From Leishmania donovani (lineage: Eukaryota > Euglenozoa > Kinetoplastea > Trypanosomatida > Trypanosomatidae): a stretch of 64,000 nt of DNA. The notes under the pieces are model-generated. The model searched no databases. It was not told the DNA's origin and was given only the letters and a program-made list of their open reading frames with translations. The stretch lies in assembly GCF_000227135.1 (NCBI RefSeq), contig NC_018258.1, positions 528,318 to 592,317 of the forward strand, given 5' to 3'. Below are positions 51,725-63,599 of the stretch, one piece after another. Within the stretch, counting starts at the first letter, position 1. Each line of letters starts with the position of its first letter. The position numbers and the translations under genes are program-made.

Positions 51725-53468
51725 GGGGACAGAGGAAAACGGGAAACAGGGGCACGGTGGAAAGAGTGAGAGAGCACTGTGTCGTCGAGGCACAGATCCG
51801 TAACAAAAAAGGCAACGAAAAAAAAAAAGAAGAGAGAGACGGAGCACACGCGAGGGTTTGAAGAAGACGCGAAAAAACAAATGATACCATCGGATCAAAG
51901 AGAAGTGCACGCTGACGGAGGGGGATCGGACGGAAAAGTCGCCAGCCGTACGAAAAAAAAAAGAGGGGTGGGGGAGGGAGGACGGCAAAAAAAAGTACAT
52001 GTCAAAACCACAACCACAGCAACAACGAAAAAAAAAGAGAAACGCATAGACCAATCGGTAAAGATGGCGCTACAAGAGAGAGGCAAAACATAGACAGGTG
52101 CACAGACCTCACCGAGAGGCCCCATGAGGCTCCCTCTTTCACGAAGAGCTGCGACATGTGTATGTGTGCGAATAATTTTCAGCAAGAGGAAGGTTTGTGA
52201 GGCATGTTGTGTGTGTGTGTGTGTGTGGTGAGAGAGAGGATGTGGAGGAGCCGAAGCACACGAAGATCGTCAGAAAAAAAGATAGAAGGGGGCCTCGAGT
52301 TTGAAGGAGAGCAAAAGAAAAAAAAAGAAACGTAGGGCCGAACAGCGCGAAGAAACAATGCAAAACAACAACAAAAAAGGGAGACCGGGAGGCAGATGAA
52401 GGCCTTCGCACGCAAGCAGGAGCGTATAGAGAAGAGAGGAGAGACGGCCAACCACGGGAGAAGAAGCGCTGAATAATAATAAGAGAAAACAAACTCGGAG
52501 AGCAACGAGACAAAAATAGAAAAAAAAACAAATGCTACTACATCAGACACAAGAGAGCCACAGAGGGGCAGAGACACATAGTCGGGTGCTGCGTGACCGA
52601 GCCGGCATACACTTCACATACGTTTCTTCTGCTCGAATCATGCGAGTCCCTCTCTGCTGTGCGTTGCGCACGTGGTACGCACGGCTGCTCCAGGTACAGC
52701 AGGAGTTTAAAGTGTGCCCTTTCGAGCTTGTCTTCTTTTGTGACCCGCTGTTGAGAGCTTGGGCGGTACAGATGCTGAGTGGGGTGAGGGAGCTACCCAG
52801 CCGTTGTGAAGGGAAGTGAGATACATTTCGGGCGTACCTCCGTATGTGCCGAACTGTCCGCGATCCAGCGACGGTCGAAGCAGGATGGAGAGAGGGACAC
52901 CTATCTGGACTCACGTCCGATGGAGGGAGAGGAAGGGAAACAAGGGGGCAAGCATACGTGATAAGTGGCAAGAAAACACGCAAAAAAAAAAGAAAACAGT
53001 TAGAAAAAAAAAACAGAAGCGGCGACAGAAGCGAAAACAAAAAATAATAAACAAAAGAAAAAGACAAGAATGGCTGCTCTTGTGCTCAAGAAGGGGGTAG
53101 TGAAGAGCATACTTAACTTCACCTTGAGGAAGAGAAACTGGGCACAGCAGGCAACAACAGCAAGAAAGACTCATGGATGTGTAAGGTTACCTCGAAGAGC
53201 ACAGGCACACGGAAATCTGGCACAGTAATCTCATACTTCTCTCTTCAAGCGCTCACCAAGGTATCTTTCGTTTTCGTCCATGCCACTCGCACGATCCTCC
53301 CTCTGCCTCGCTTGAATTCTATGTATTTGTTGCGTTTGCCCCCTCAAACCTCAAACACGTGGATGCTGGTTGCTGGTATCACGTGTACGTGGCCATGACG
53401 TCAACGAAAAAAAAACACGCGCACACATGAAACACCGCCCACATGGATGCCGATAGAAGCACGTCATC

Positions 53469-53592
53469 GATATATACATATATATCAGGTAGAAAAAGAG
53501 AGGTCGATACAGACACTGATACTCCCAGACAGCCTAAGTATATGCATATATATACGCACACATGTACATGTATACATATATATATATGTATG
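53469..53592. repeat. TA-rich tracts with TGCATA/CATGTA palindromes
   Basis: Two clusters (53469-53486 and 53538-53592) of the same type as 33057-33190. Confidence 0.9.
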
Positions 53593-54783
53593 CGCCTAAG
53601 TCTAGGAGACAGAGAGGGGGAGGCAAGAGGAAGGGCGTATGAGCGCCTCTTCTGACACACCGAAGGAAAAGGAGGGGCAACAGAAAGGAAGACGAGCAGG
53701 GCAGCATCGAGAAAGCTCAGGCCGCCCACAGTCATACACGAGAGAACAATCAAGATGATTCTGCACCGTTTTTTTTATATTTTTTTAGGGGGAGGAGGAA
53801 CTGTGGAGGAGAAAGGTACAGAGAGGGAGGCATATCATCTAGGCAGGCGAAGATCCCGAACCCACAACGGTCCCGCCTTTCCCCTTCTTCTCAGACGGCT
53901 CTAATGAAGGCAAAGCAGGACAATAAACGGGTGCGAGAGATATGAAAACGAGAAACAACAACAGGAGAGGGAGCAGAATGAAATCGGAAAGTGCTTAAAC
54001 CAACAGTAAAGAGGGAAGCGAGAAGCCAAACTGAAATGAGAACAAAAACAACACAGAAAAAAAAAAGATGGGAGGCGCCGTGGCAATCTCGGAAAGAATC
54101 CGGACACGGAAGAAGGGAGAGGATCAAGCAAGTGCTGTATTTTTTTTTGTACCTTGTGCGGTACCCTAACGCTCTAACATGGGAAGAATTGAGGAGGAGG
54201 GCGGAAGAAAAGGGAGCGAAAAAAGAAGGACATGCAAGAGACACAAGCATGGGCAAAGAAAGAAGCAAAAACGAAACCAAAACAGAAAAACAAGCAAGCA
54301 ACAACAAAAAAAGGATGAGTGAGTCGATATACAAGAAAAGGCAAGGAATGTATCCCTTTTGAACGTTTTCTTTGTTATTATTATGTGTCGCCCTCTTCCA
54401 GCCTTGGAGAAGTTTGTAGCGAGCGAGCAGGCCGCATCACCGTTGTCGCCTTTTCCATTCCAGAGAGAAAAGGCAGAGGGTCGGTTGCACACAGCGGCAT
54501 GGCTCACAACAACGCGTGTTCTCAGAAAAGGGGGCGTGGAAGAGTGACGGAGAGCACAGATGATGAGCGCGAAGGGGCTTGAGAAAACAATGCGTTGATG
54601 CCCTTTTGTTATCTCATCTCCCTCTCTCTCGCCTGAGTCTTGGAAGCGAGTGTTACACTGCAAAAAAAGGGGGAAAGGAAAAAGCAGTGCCGTTCACTGT
54701 CTGTGTGCGGGGGGGAAGCAGGGAGGGGCACACTCGATGAGCTTGTAAGGTGTCCTCGCACACCATTCCGTATGAGGGACAAC

Positions 54784-54830
54784 ACATATATATATATATA
54801 TAGATATATATATAGATATTTATTCATTCA
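54784..54830. repeat. TA-rich microsatellite
   Basis: (TA)n with GATA interruptions, ending in TATTCATTCATT. Confidence 0.9.
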
Positions 54831-56868
54831 TTTGCATAACGAAACTGAAGACGAAACATGCAGCGTGACTTGTTTTTTTCTCCGATAGGTGTACACATAT
54901 CGATCAGTCACTGCTGATGTTTGCGGCGGTTTCGTTTTGCTTCTTGCTTTACCTTTTCCTTGTTTTGAACCCATACGTTTCCTTTGCCGAGGAGGGAGTC
55001 GTGAGGTTTCAGAAAAGCGCGGAGTGTGTGTGCGGGGAGGGGGGTCATGAAGAGCGAAAACAAAAAAAAACAACGCTCTAGCTTAGCCGGCGCCCTTTCC
55101 TGTCTCTCTTACGGGCGCCTCTGTGCCTCTCTGTGCGTATCTGCTGCGTCTTTCGCCGCAGAAACCCGCACATGACGCAGAGGAGGATACCAGAAAGAAC
55201 AACAACGTGTATGGCACTCCATAAGGAGAGAGAGCAAGACATCGTCAATCCGGTGCAGTGGAAAATAAGAAGCAAAAAAGAAAATGACAGCGCATGCGTC
55301 ACATCACGCACACAAGCGTTGTGCGTTATTTTCTCTCGTTGAGCTAGTTTGTTCGGAATGTGGCACATTCGATATCTTCTCTGGCCCTTTTTTGTTGGCT
55401 GTTGTTCTGCTTCGTGTGATCTTTTCTGCTATCGCTATGTGCTGTGCAGCGCTCTGAAATGAACATAAAAACAGACCAAAAATAAAAAAAAAATAATAAT
55501 GAAATATAAAAAAAGGATTAGAAATGTCGGAGGTGCATGTGCGCACAGCAGCGGTGGGCCTTTGAGGGAGAGAGCGAGAGTGAGACAGATGGCAAAGGCG
55601 AGACAGCACGCACCCAAAGAACAGAAAAAAAAAACATAAACTACGGAAAGGGAGGGGGGGCGAGCGGCAGCGCAAGAGAAGAGAGACACACAATGTGGCC
55701 AGCACGCAGAGCTGCCCGGAGGGCGAGAGCGGCAAGAGGAGAACATGCACGCGGAAGAAGGAAGAAAAGATGGCAAAAAGATAAAGAGAGACGAGAAAGA
55801 AGGAAAGGAAAAAAGGAAAAAAGAAACGGACATCCAAAATCACGATGATAACAGGAAACCGCAAAAAGGAAGAAAAGCCTTCTGAACGCATCTCTCTCTC
55901 TTCCTTTTTGCCTTTTTTTCGTCCTCTCTCTCCCCTCGCATAGCGGCCGTTGCCTCGTCTCGTTTTCATGTCTGCTGTAGAGGGAGGAAGGACACGTGTG
56001 TGCGTGTGTATGTCGGTGTGCAAGGAAGAACCGAAAACGCAACAAAAAAATACGAGTGAGAGATAAACGGCGAAAGATAAGAAAGAAGAAAACACAAAAA
56101 AGCCAAGACGCATGCAAAGAGACGCGAAGAAATGCAGACACACGTGCAGCAGCAACACAGAGAGAGAGACAGGGAGACAGACAGTGAGCGAGCGAGCGAG
56201 GCACATGGGGACAGTGAGTAGGAAGGAGTGCGATAGAGGACAGGGGGTTGTTTTGCCTATAGAGATGATGAATGAAGCATAAGCCGCCGTCTCTGGGAGC
56301 TCTACCCACTTCTTGTTTTGCTCTATATCCTCCGCGTCGACGATGAAGAAAAAAGAGATCCCTCCGTTTTTCATGGCCCTCGTGCATTCCCGTTCTCTTT
56401 CGCTGATCTGTCTCTCTCCCTCTTGTCGTGTCTGTGCGTGCGTGTAGCCGACACAGAGATGAACGACAACAAAAAAAACGAAAACGTTACTGGATCATTT
56501 CGAAAGAGAAACGAAAAAGACGGAAGAAAATGCGCAGTCGTAACAAAAAAAAAAACAATTCAATGCACATGCACACCCACACATGCACACACACACGCGT
56601 CGAGTATCCGAATTGAGCGGAAAATGCAAGCCGGTTTGCGCGAGAGAGCCACATTCGCGGAGGTGCGCTGTACTTCGCATGACAAAAACGACCATAGAGT
56701 CGAGGAGAAGAACTTTAGCTGGATAGCGCGCGAGTTATGTGAGATAAGCAAGTGAGTGCGAGCGTGAGGGACACAGCGTTCCGCACCAAGCACGTACTGT
56801 CAAATTCTTCTCCCGCTGCGCAACGTATGGTTCGCGAGGATAAGGCTCACAGACGCACACCGGACACT

Positions 56869-58476
56869 TCATTCGAAGCTGGCGTACATATCGTAGGCCA
56901 GCTCTATGAGCGGCTCGTCGTCCTTGTGATCACCATCGTCCTCGGAGGCGAAGTTGATGGCGCATCCCTCCAAGCGTCGCGCGTTCACGGAGCTGTCACC
57001 GGCACAGATAGAAGGCGGCGCCGCCTGCGACCAAGACGCCATGCTCTCTGTCTTTTGATTGGGCACTGCAGCTGCCGTTTGCTGTGTTGACGATGCCGAC
57101 GACGCCATCTCTACATTGGGCGGCAGCACCTGCGGCAGTAACTCTACACTGACCGCCTGGAGCGTCTGCTGGCCGTCTTTGTAACCGATACGGAAGCGCA
57201 CACGGCCGCCAACGGGCAGCGTGCGGAAGCCCTCCATCTGCATGGACGACTGGTGCACGAAAATGTCACCGAGGTGCACCGGCGTGCGGTGCTCCTTAGG
57301 GGTCTCCGCTTCTCTCGTTGTGGGGACCGCAGTGGTGGTGGCGTTCAGAGAGGCGATAGGCGTGCCTGTCACACTATCGCTGTTGGAGCCATCATTAACC
57401 ATTGTAACGTGAGCCGTCGCCGTCAGGAAGCCGAAACCGCGGTTGGGGTTGTAGCGCTTCACGAAGCCCTCATACAGCTCACCCAGCTGGTACTGCAAAC
57501 CATTCAACGTCTTCGGCGGCCGTGGCGGCTGCGGCAGCGGCATAGCAGGCACCGAAAACGCTGTGGAGCCGGAGAGCGACTCGGAGAAGGCCTGCACCAT
57601 GGCCCCGCCGAAGGAGGACACCTGCGGCGCCATCAGGTAAGTAGGAACTGAAGTGGCCGAGACCGAGGAGGACTGCGACGGCATCGGCGGCGGTGGCGGC
57701 ATAGCGTACGAATGCGTGCTTGTACTCGCACTCGTATCGCTGATAGCCATCATATCCTCTTTCCGGATAGGCGTCAGGGCACCCGTAGTGTGGCTCAGCC
57801 AGAAGCATGTCTGCGGCTGCTGTGGCGGTGCAGCCACGGCGGTTATGGCGCTAGTGGGAAGCGACACAGACATCTGGAAGCCTGGCAACCCAGGTGAAGT
57901 GCTCGTGTGAGACATGGAGCCGTTCGTGGTGGCTGCCGTGCCGGTGGCAGCGCCGCTGCCCACAGTCGAGCTCGTGACGCTCGTGGTCGAAGCGCCAAAG
58001 GTGGTCGTACCCTCACTCGTCGAGCACAGGCCGCTGGTCAACCGCGACAGCGTGGGGGAGGGCTGGGCCACCATGGACGGGAGCTGCTGCTTGTCGGTCA
58101 CAAACGCCGGAAGACCCATGGCCGGCTGAAGCAGTACAGGGGATCCGCCGGCGCCCCCATTCGCGCCGCTCGCACAAGAAGCAAAGCATACGGTGCTGTG
58201 GGTTTCCGCGGTGCGCTGGGCAGTGTTGTCGGCGGAAGCGGACGACCAGCGCTGCCCTAATGTGCGAAAGTATGAGACCTGCTGCAGGCTCGCTTCGTTC
58301 TTCGCCGGTACGCAGTATATCACCGTCCGCCCGTCATTCAACGAGAGAGGGCAGTCACGCATCATCTGGCTGCCTGAGCTGTGCAGCAGCTGTGGCGGCA
58401 GAGGCTGAGGGCCAGCAATCATGCGGTTCGAGGCCGGGACGCTTGTCACCGGGTTACTGTAGACGGCGTGAAACAT
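56869..58476 (-). CDS. Cold-shock-domain protein, putative RNA-binding (535 aa)
   Basis: ATG at 58476 (MFHAVYSNPVTSVPAS); stop TGA at 56869. Residues 1-320 are Ser/Thr/Pro/Gln-rich. The cold-shock domain spans about 330-450. It has YEGFVKRYNPNRGFGFLT (about residue 333, RNP1-type GFGF), an insert of about 55 residues, LGDIFVHQSSMQMEGFR (about residue 401, RNP2-type IFVH) and VRFRIGYKDGQQTLQAV. The C-terminal part ends in an acidic tail (FASEDDGDHKDDEPLIEL). Both core motifs are almost the same as in the 37088-42796 protein, so the two are paralogues, but here the insert is much shorter and the domain looks functional. Probable role: binding mRNA or other single-stranded nucleic acid in post-transcriptional control. 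Confidence 0.92.
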   Translation of the reverse strand: MFHAVYSNPVTSVPASNRMIAGPQPLPPQLLHSSGSQMMRDCPLSLNDGRTVIYCVPAKNEASLQQVSYFRTLGQRWSSASADNTAQRTAETHSTVCFASCASGANGGAGGSPVLLQPAMGLPAFVTDKQQLPSMVAQPSPTLSRLTSGLCSTSEGTTTFGASTTSVTSSTVGSGAATGTAATTNGSMSHTSTSPGLPGFQMSVSLPTSAITAVAAPPQQPQTCFWLSHTTGALTPIRKEDMMAISDTSASTSTHSYAMPPPPPMPSQSSSVSATSVPTYLMAPQVSSFGGAMVQAFSESLSGSTAFSVPAMPLPQPPRPPKTLNGLQYQLGELYEGFVKRYNPNRGFGFLTATAHVTMVNDGSNSDSVTGTPIASLNATTTAVPTTREAETPKEHRTPVHLGDIFVHQSSMQMEGFRTLPVGGRVRFRIGYKDGQQTLQAVSVELLPQVLPPNVEMASSASSTQQTAAAVPNQKTESMASWSQAAPPSICAGDSSVNARRLEGCAINFASEDDGDHKDDEPLIELAYDMYASFE

Positions 58477-58507
58477 GCTTGTGGTGCAGCTCGTTGCTAT
58501 CCACGCT

Positions 58508-58603
58508 TTAACGTTGTAGTAGAGACTGAGTAGACGGCAGCGGTGTGCTGGAGGCAGCCGAGCTTAAGCAATGCAAGTCTGTTTTCGTAGTTGATGTTGC
58601 CAT
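58508..58603 (-). other. Possible upstream ORF (31 codons) in the leader of the cold-shock gene
   Basis: The ATG at 58603 opens a 31-codon frame (MATSTTKTDLHCLSSAASS...) ending at TAA 58508, 31 nt before the main ATG. It matters only if the spliced-leader site is above 58603, which I could not determine. Confidence 0.25.
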
Positions 58604-58747
58604 GAAGTACGCCGCGAAAAGATGGTAAGTCACAGAGGCGTGAGGCTGGATAGATAACGCCAAGGACGCTGGAGGTGCGTGAAATAGTAGATCGAAGCTT
58701 TCTGCGAGCCCATCAGTAGTGTGGCGGCGGGCGGCAGATGAGCGGGC

Positions 58748-58759
58748 GGGGGGGGGGGG
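58748..58759 (+). repeat. G12 run
   Basis: Twelve G on the plus (template) strand, preceded by GCGGGC. It gives a C run in the transcript near the leader of the cold-shock gene. Confidence 0.95.
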
Positions 58760-58949
58760 CGAGGACAGAAAAAAAAAGAGGATGCGCAAGTGGACAGAGG
58801 CAGAAAATGAGGCAAAGAGGCAAGACGTGCAGCTTCCCGCTTCCACGCGCCCATTCTCTGCCATGGAGCATGAGACAGACGCCGCTATAGCTGCCCGGCC
58901 CCACAGGTCCAATCGCGTGGTGCACAGAGGTCGCAGGCGCATGCTACGG

Positions 58950-59310
58950 CAATGTGCCAGCTCCGTGATCGGTGCACGACCTCTGCCTCATATGCTCTGC
59001 CCACCCCTCACTTCGCAGGTCATCTCACAGCAACTCCCACGATGCCAGTCGCCACGTGGTGCGTCCCTCGGGGGTGGCTCAGGCTCCCCAGCAGTAGGCA
59101 GCGAAGGCCGGGGGTGGGGTACGCTCGAGTCAAGTCAACGCATTGCCCATCATGTCAACATTACGAGCGTGCTCGCTATCGCAGGTCTCTCTGACGCCAT
59201 CCAGGATCCGATTGTCGGCATCAGTGGCGATGTATCGCTCTGAATTCGCCACGTCACAGGCACCTGGCCCTGCCACCACCAGAGGTGGCTCGGCATTTGG
59301 CAGGGGGATG
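58950..59310 (-). mobile_element. Probable SIDER-type degenerate retroposon with 5' signature hairpin
   Basis: GC-rich island. On the minus strand its 5' end at 59268-59305 reads CCCTGCC, a short spacer, GCCACCT, CTGGTGGTGGCAGGG. This order (CCCTG, GCCACCT, GTGGTG, CAGGG) is the same as the conserved hairpin of the L1Tc/ingi 5' signature as I remember it. No coding potential follows, as expected for SIDERs, which are short non-coding derivatives found in Leishmania UTRs. The right-hand end of the element (lower coordinate) is a guess. Confidence 0.5.
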
Positions 59311-62240
59311 GAGAGGGCGCTGCTTGGCCTCCTCCCACACACAGAGTGGGGTGTGCACTGAACCCTGAGATACCGCGCACTACGAGGTGCGGCGTGCACC
59401 CACCCCTCCTCCTCTGTCGTCAGTGTGAAGACAGCGCATATAAAAGGAAAAACAAATCAAAGAAGTTAGCACATATTCTCGTCACCAGCGATAGACAGAA
59501 ACCACGGCGGCACAAGAGGGAGAGCCAAGAGTTTGAGTGGTAATAAGAAAACAGTGAAAAAGACTCACCACACAGAATGCAAGTGCACGAGCGCCCGCAA
59601 ACACAAAGAGGTGTAGACAGGCACGGCAATGCACAGCGAGGGCTCAAACATCAAGCGCGATCATGGAGGGACACAAAAAAGAAAAATAGAACTGGTGCAA
59701 GATATAAACAAAATAGGAAGTGAGAGGCTTTTAAACGGCAAATTCATGTCAGACTCATGGGCAACGAAGATAAAGGGGACAAGTGGAGAGGTGAGGATGG
59801 CGGGATCCCGTGTAACTAAAAGATGCTCGTCGAACACGATGGAGGGTTCGAAAAGTGCTCAAAGACGAAGAGTCGCTTGTGGCTGAAAGGCGAAAAAAAA
59901 ATGGGCGTGTCCGCGTTCGCGCTCCTCCTCCTCCCCCCTCCCCAAAAAAAAAATTACACAATCATCTGCGATACGGTTGTCTTTTCTGTTTGCGGTGGTG
60001 GCGCCTTTCCTTCTCGTTGGATGCGATGCTTGAGATAGAGCGCTGGGACGAGTGCGTGCGTTCGTGCGTGCCCTATCCCTTGCCGCAACGCTCTCCGATG
60101 CAGGAGCCGCTCCTCTCTTTCCATGTGCCTCGTGTCGCGCTTCGATCCAGTGAAGTATGGATGCCGGTCTCTCCGCATCTTTTGTTTTTTTTATTATTTT
60201 CCCTTTTGCGTTTCTTTCCTTCCACAGCGACATCGTACACGGTTGTGTGGTGCCGGACAATTTACAGCCCCATTGCGATCATGGCAGTGAAGAAACGAGA
60301 CATAACAGAGGGGCGGCACACAGAGGAAATCAGAGAGGGAGCGAGAGCGATCGATCCGCGCTGGGCACGAGCAGGTGCAAAGGGCACGCGCCCATCATGA
60401 ATCACGCATACAAAAAGCGCGCATTCCTATACCCAGATGTACACCGCCGAAAACAAAAAAAAGCATGGGGAGAGGTAAGGGCAACACGGACAACAACAAC
60501 AGCAACGCAAACAGGGAGAGCGAGAGAGGGACTGGAAGGACGTGTGCGGGTTGGCCGCGCTACCTCTTTTTTCCTTTATTTTTTTTTCGATGGCTGGTAC
60601 CGCTCACCACATTCGTCCTCTCCTTTTCGTGACGAGGCCACACAAATTACAGCTACCCGCTGCACAGCAGAAAGAAAGAGAGAAAACGCGAGGGGAGGAA
60701 GCAAGCAATAAAGAGCTCGAAGAAAGTCCAGAGAGTAGCTTGTGCATGCACGAGGAGTGAGGAGGGTGGTGGGGCGGGGGCGGAGAGGCTCAGAAGCCAC
60801 GCAGATGCCGTGATGGTGCATTTTCGTTCTCAGTATACGATGGAAAAAAAAAAACGCGCCATCCGAAACAAGAAAAATCAGCAAAGTCCAGCGCAGGTTT
60901 GGCCTGAAGAGCCGCAGCGCAGGAGATAAGCATGGCCACAGAACAAAAAAAAAGAGGAGAAAGAAAACATATAAATAACATAGCAACGATAATACAACGA
61001 AAAGCTGAAGCGCGCGCGAGAACGAGAGCGGATGGGTGGGCGCCCAGTGTATGACTGACTGGGTCCCACAAGAAGGGTAAAAGAAAGTAAAAGAGAGAAA
61101 AAAAATCGTCCGAGATGGCGACCAAACACGTATTCACGTAATGCTAACGAAGAAAGCATCGTACAAATATAAAAGAGCCTGAAAAATGCATGCGCATGCA
61201 CACACACACACACGCACGCACGCCTGCATGCTCGCAAGACAGAAGGAAAAGACCTGAGGAAGAGGGGTGGAGCACTAAAGTGAAGAATACAGCCACCAGA
61301 GGAGAGTGCACTCAGGACAGAAAGCGACAACTCTTAGAGAGCACGATGGAAAACGCGAGGCGATGGAGAAGAAGAGAGAGACACGTATAGAAGCACGTGC
61401 ACGCGCATCCGAAAAGTTTGCGCACAAGACACGGTGCATGCGCTGGAAAATGAGGAAGGGGTCTACAAGCCCGCCTACACGTACATATACGCTGACACTG
61501 CGCCGCACAAAGAACGAAAGAGGAAGAGAGAAACCAGCACGCGCATGCACATCAGCATGTCTGTGGGCAGTTGGAGCGCGCGCGCTGGAGGTACACATCG
61601 TCGGCAAACGAGTGCGAGCAGAACAGAAGGAAGGGAAGGCCAGAAACAAAATGGAAGACGGGGTATAAGAGAGAGAGTGAAGAGCACGCGTTGTGGTGAC
61701 AAGGAAGAAAGGGGGAAAAACATCGACAACAGTGAGCAAACAACAACGCGAGGGGGAGTGTGTGTGTGTGGAGGGAGGGAAGGAAGAAGAGCCGCCCTGA
61801 GAAGAAACACAAACGCAAAACAGATGTAACGAAACGGGAAAAAATTATGTACTCGTTAGAAGCGTGTCGCACATTCTTGAGAGGTCTGGAGCCAAGCACG
61901 AAAAAAAAATGGAGAGAGAGAGGGGATGGAAGGAAGGGAAAGCAACCCGAGATGATAAAAAAAAAAGGAGGTGTGGGAAGAAAAACGAGAAAGAAGTAAA
62001 ACGCCTCGAAAAAAAAATTGAAAACATAAACGAAAACATAGAGCGAAACCCAAATTCGAGAAGAGATAGAGGGCGAGAGAGAAGGGGTCGGGGGTGGGTG
62101 GGCCACATACACAAATTCGAAGGAAGACATGTACATCAGCATACGTGCAGAATAAGAGCCGTAAGCCAAAGAAACCAAAAAAATACGAGAAAAAAAGAGC
62201 AACAGCATGACGTGTCAGTGGGAGACACGGTGGGTGGGTC

Positions 62241-62253
62241 GGGGGGGGGGGGG
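62241..62253 (+). repeat. G13 run next to GGGT repeats (G-quadruplex candidate)
   Basis: TGGGTGGGTC precedes thirteen G on the plus strand, giving enough G tracts for an intramolecular quadruplex on the template strand. Confidence 0.9.
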
Positions 62254-63599
62254 TAAAGAGCGCAACCCTAAGATAAGTGAAGAAAACAGAAGCGCCCGAG
62301 GAACGGCTACAGAGCCAAGAGAAAAGAAAATACGCACACACGCACACGTGCGCGACACAGAGGGATGGAGAGAGAAGTTATTCTTTATGCGGCAAAGGAC
62401 GTCAGCAAGACGTCAGAAAACAAGGGAGGGGTGGGGGAATAAAACAAAAACAGCAACAACAACGACGCGGAGGACACTCATATGCGGGATGTTGTGAAAA
62501 CATTCAGATGCCGAACCAAGAAACAAAGAAGACAACGGCAAATCCCAAGGGTTTCTACATCAAGTGACGACGGCAGTGAAGACGGCGGCACCTACTCTCA
62601 CCTCTACCGTACAAGGAAGCTGCCCGGCAGGAGAGAGAGGGAAGCTGAGCGATCTGGAAATGGCAAATGGTCCGAGAGAGGCGGGAGAGAACAGAGGACT
62701 CCGGTGTCACCACGTCGTTCCTGCTGCCCCAACTTCGTCCGTTTGTCTTCATCCCCGACATTGCCTCCTCTGTTGCTCACGCACCTAATACACAAGCCAA
62801 GAAAAAGGAGAGAAGAGAATCAGAAAGGCGGAAGCACGCGCGTTTCATATGAGTGAGGGTGTGTCGGCACAGAGCCGCGAGGCGGGAAGTGGAAGGGAAG
62901 CAGAAGAAAGGCTACATGCAATTTGCAACAGAAACAGCAAAGACAACCAAAAAAAAAAAGAAAACGACGCAGCACACGAAAAGGCGGTGAAAACAAGGCG
63001 GAGTGCATGCATACATGCATCACACACACACGCGGGCATACATGCGTACATACAGCTCGTACAAGAGAGAGAGAAACGTAGACAGGAGATAAGTGCCGGC
63101 AAAAAAAGGTGAAAATGTTCCTGCAGCTCAGCCTTCAAGCCACGAAAAGCACGATACTGCAACTGAATTTGTTTCTCGTTTTTTTTTTCATCTTCAGTAA
63201 CACGCAGATAGGGGGTGGAGGATGAGGAGGGGAACTCTTTCTTATCGTTTTCGCGCACGCGTGTGCTCGTGTGTGTGTGTGTGCAACAGGGGTAGGAAAA
63301 CGCAAAAAGGGGCTTTGAATTCAATCACACATGCACCCAAACGGTGGTGGCTGTGTTTTTGCCACATGGAGGTAGTCATCTTATATATACGCGCGGCACA
63401 AGGTGCTGCAAACGCATAATGGAGATGAGGACAGAAATGTAATGAGTACTACTGAATCCAAAAAAAGAAAACGACGTCACCAACGCACACACACACACGT
63501 CCCTGCATATCAAGCGCGAAAGTGGTTCTGCTGCAGATATGCGGTGCTACAAAGGGCTCGTCGAACGTTGTTGCTGTTTTGCTGCTATACTTGTGCTCG

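Larger units (their letters stand above)
42797..56868. other. 14-kb gene-free spacer
   Basis: Nothing here that I can call a functional gene. The plus strand is purine-rich with A runs every few hundred bases. It is broken by one GC-rich island with a retroposon remnant (about 46730-47750) and four TA-rich tracts (50097-50286, 51692-51724, 53469-53592 and 54784-54830). Less biased patches also occur at about 46080-46400, 50600-50760 and 52590-52920; I see no RNA gene in them. Confidence 0.75.

Noticed and set aside
55304..56374. 356-codon minus-strand frame
   Set aside because: Phe/Leu/Ser-rich translation of homopyrimidine stretches; no recognisable segment.
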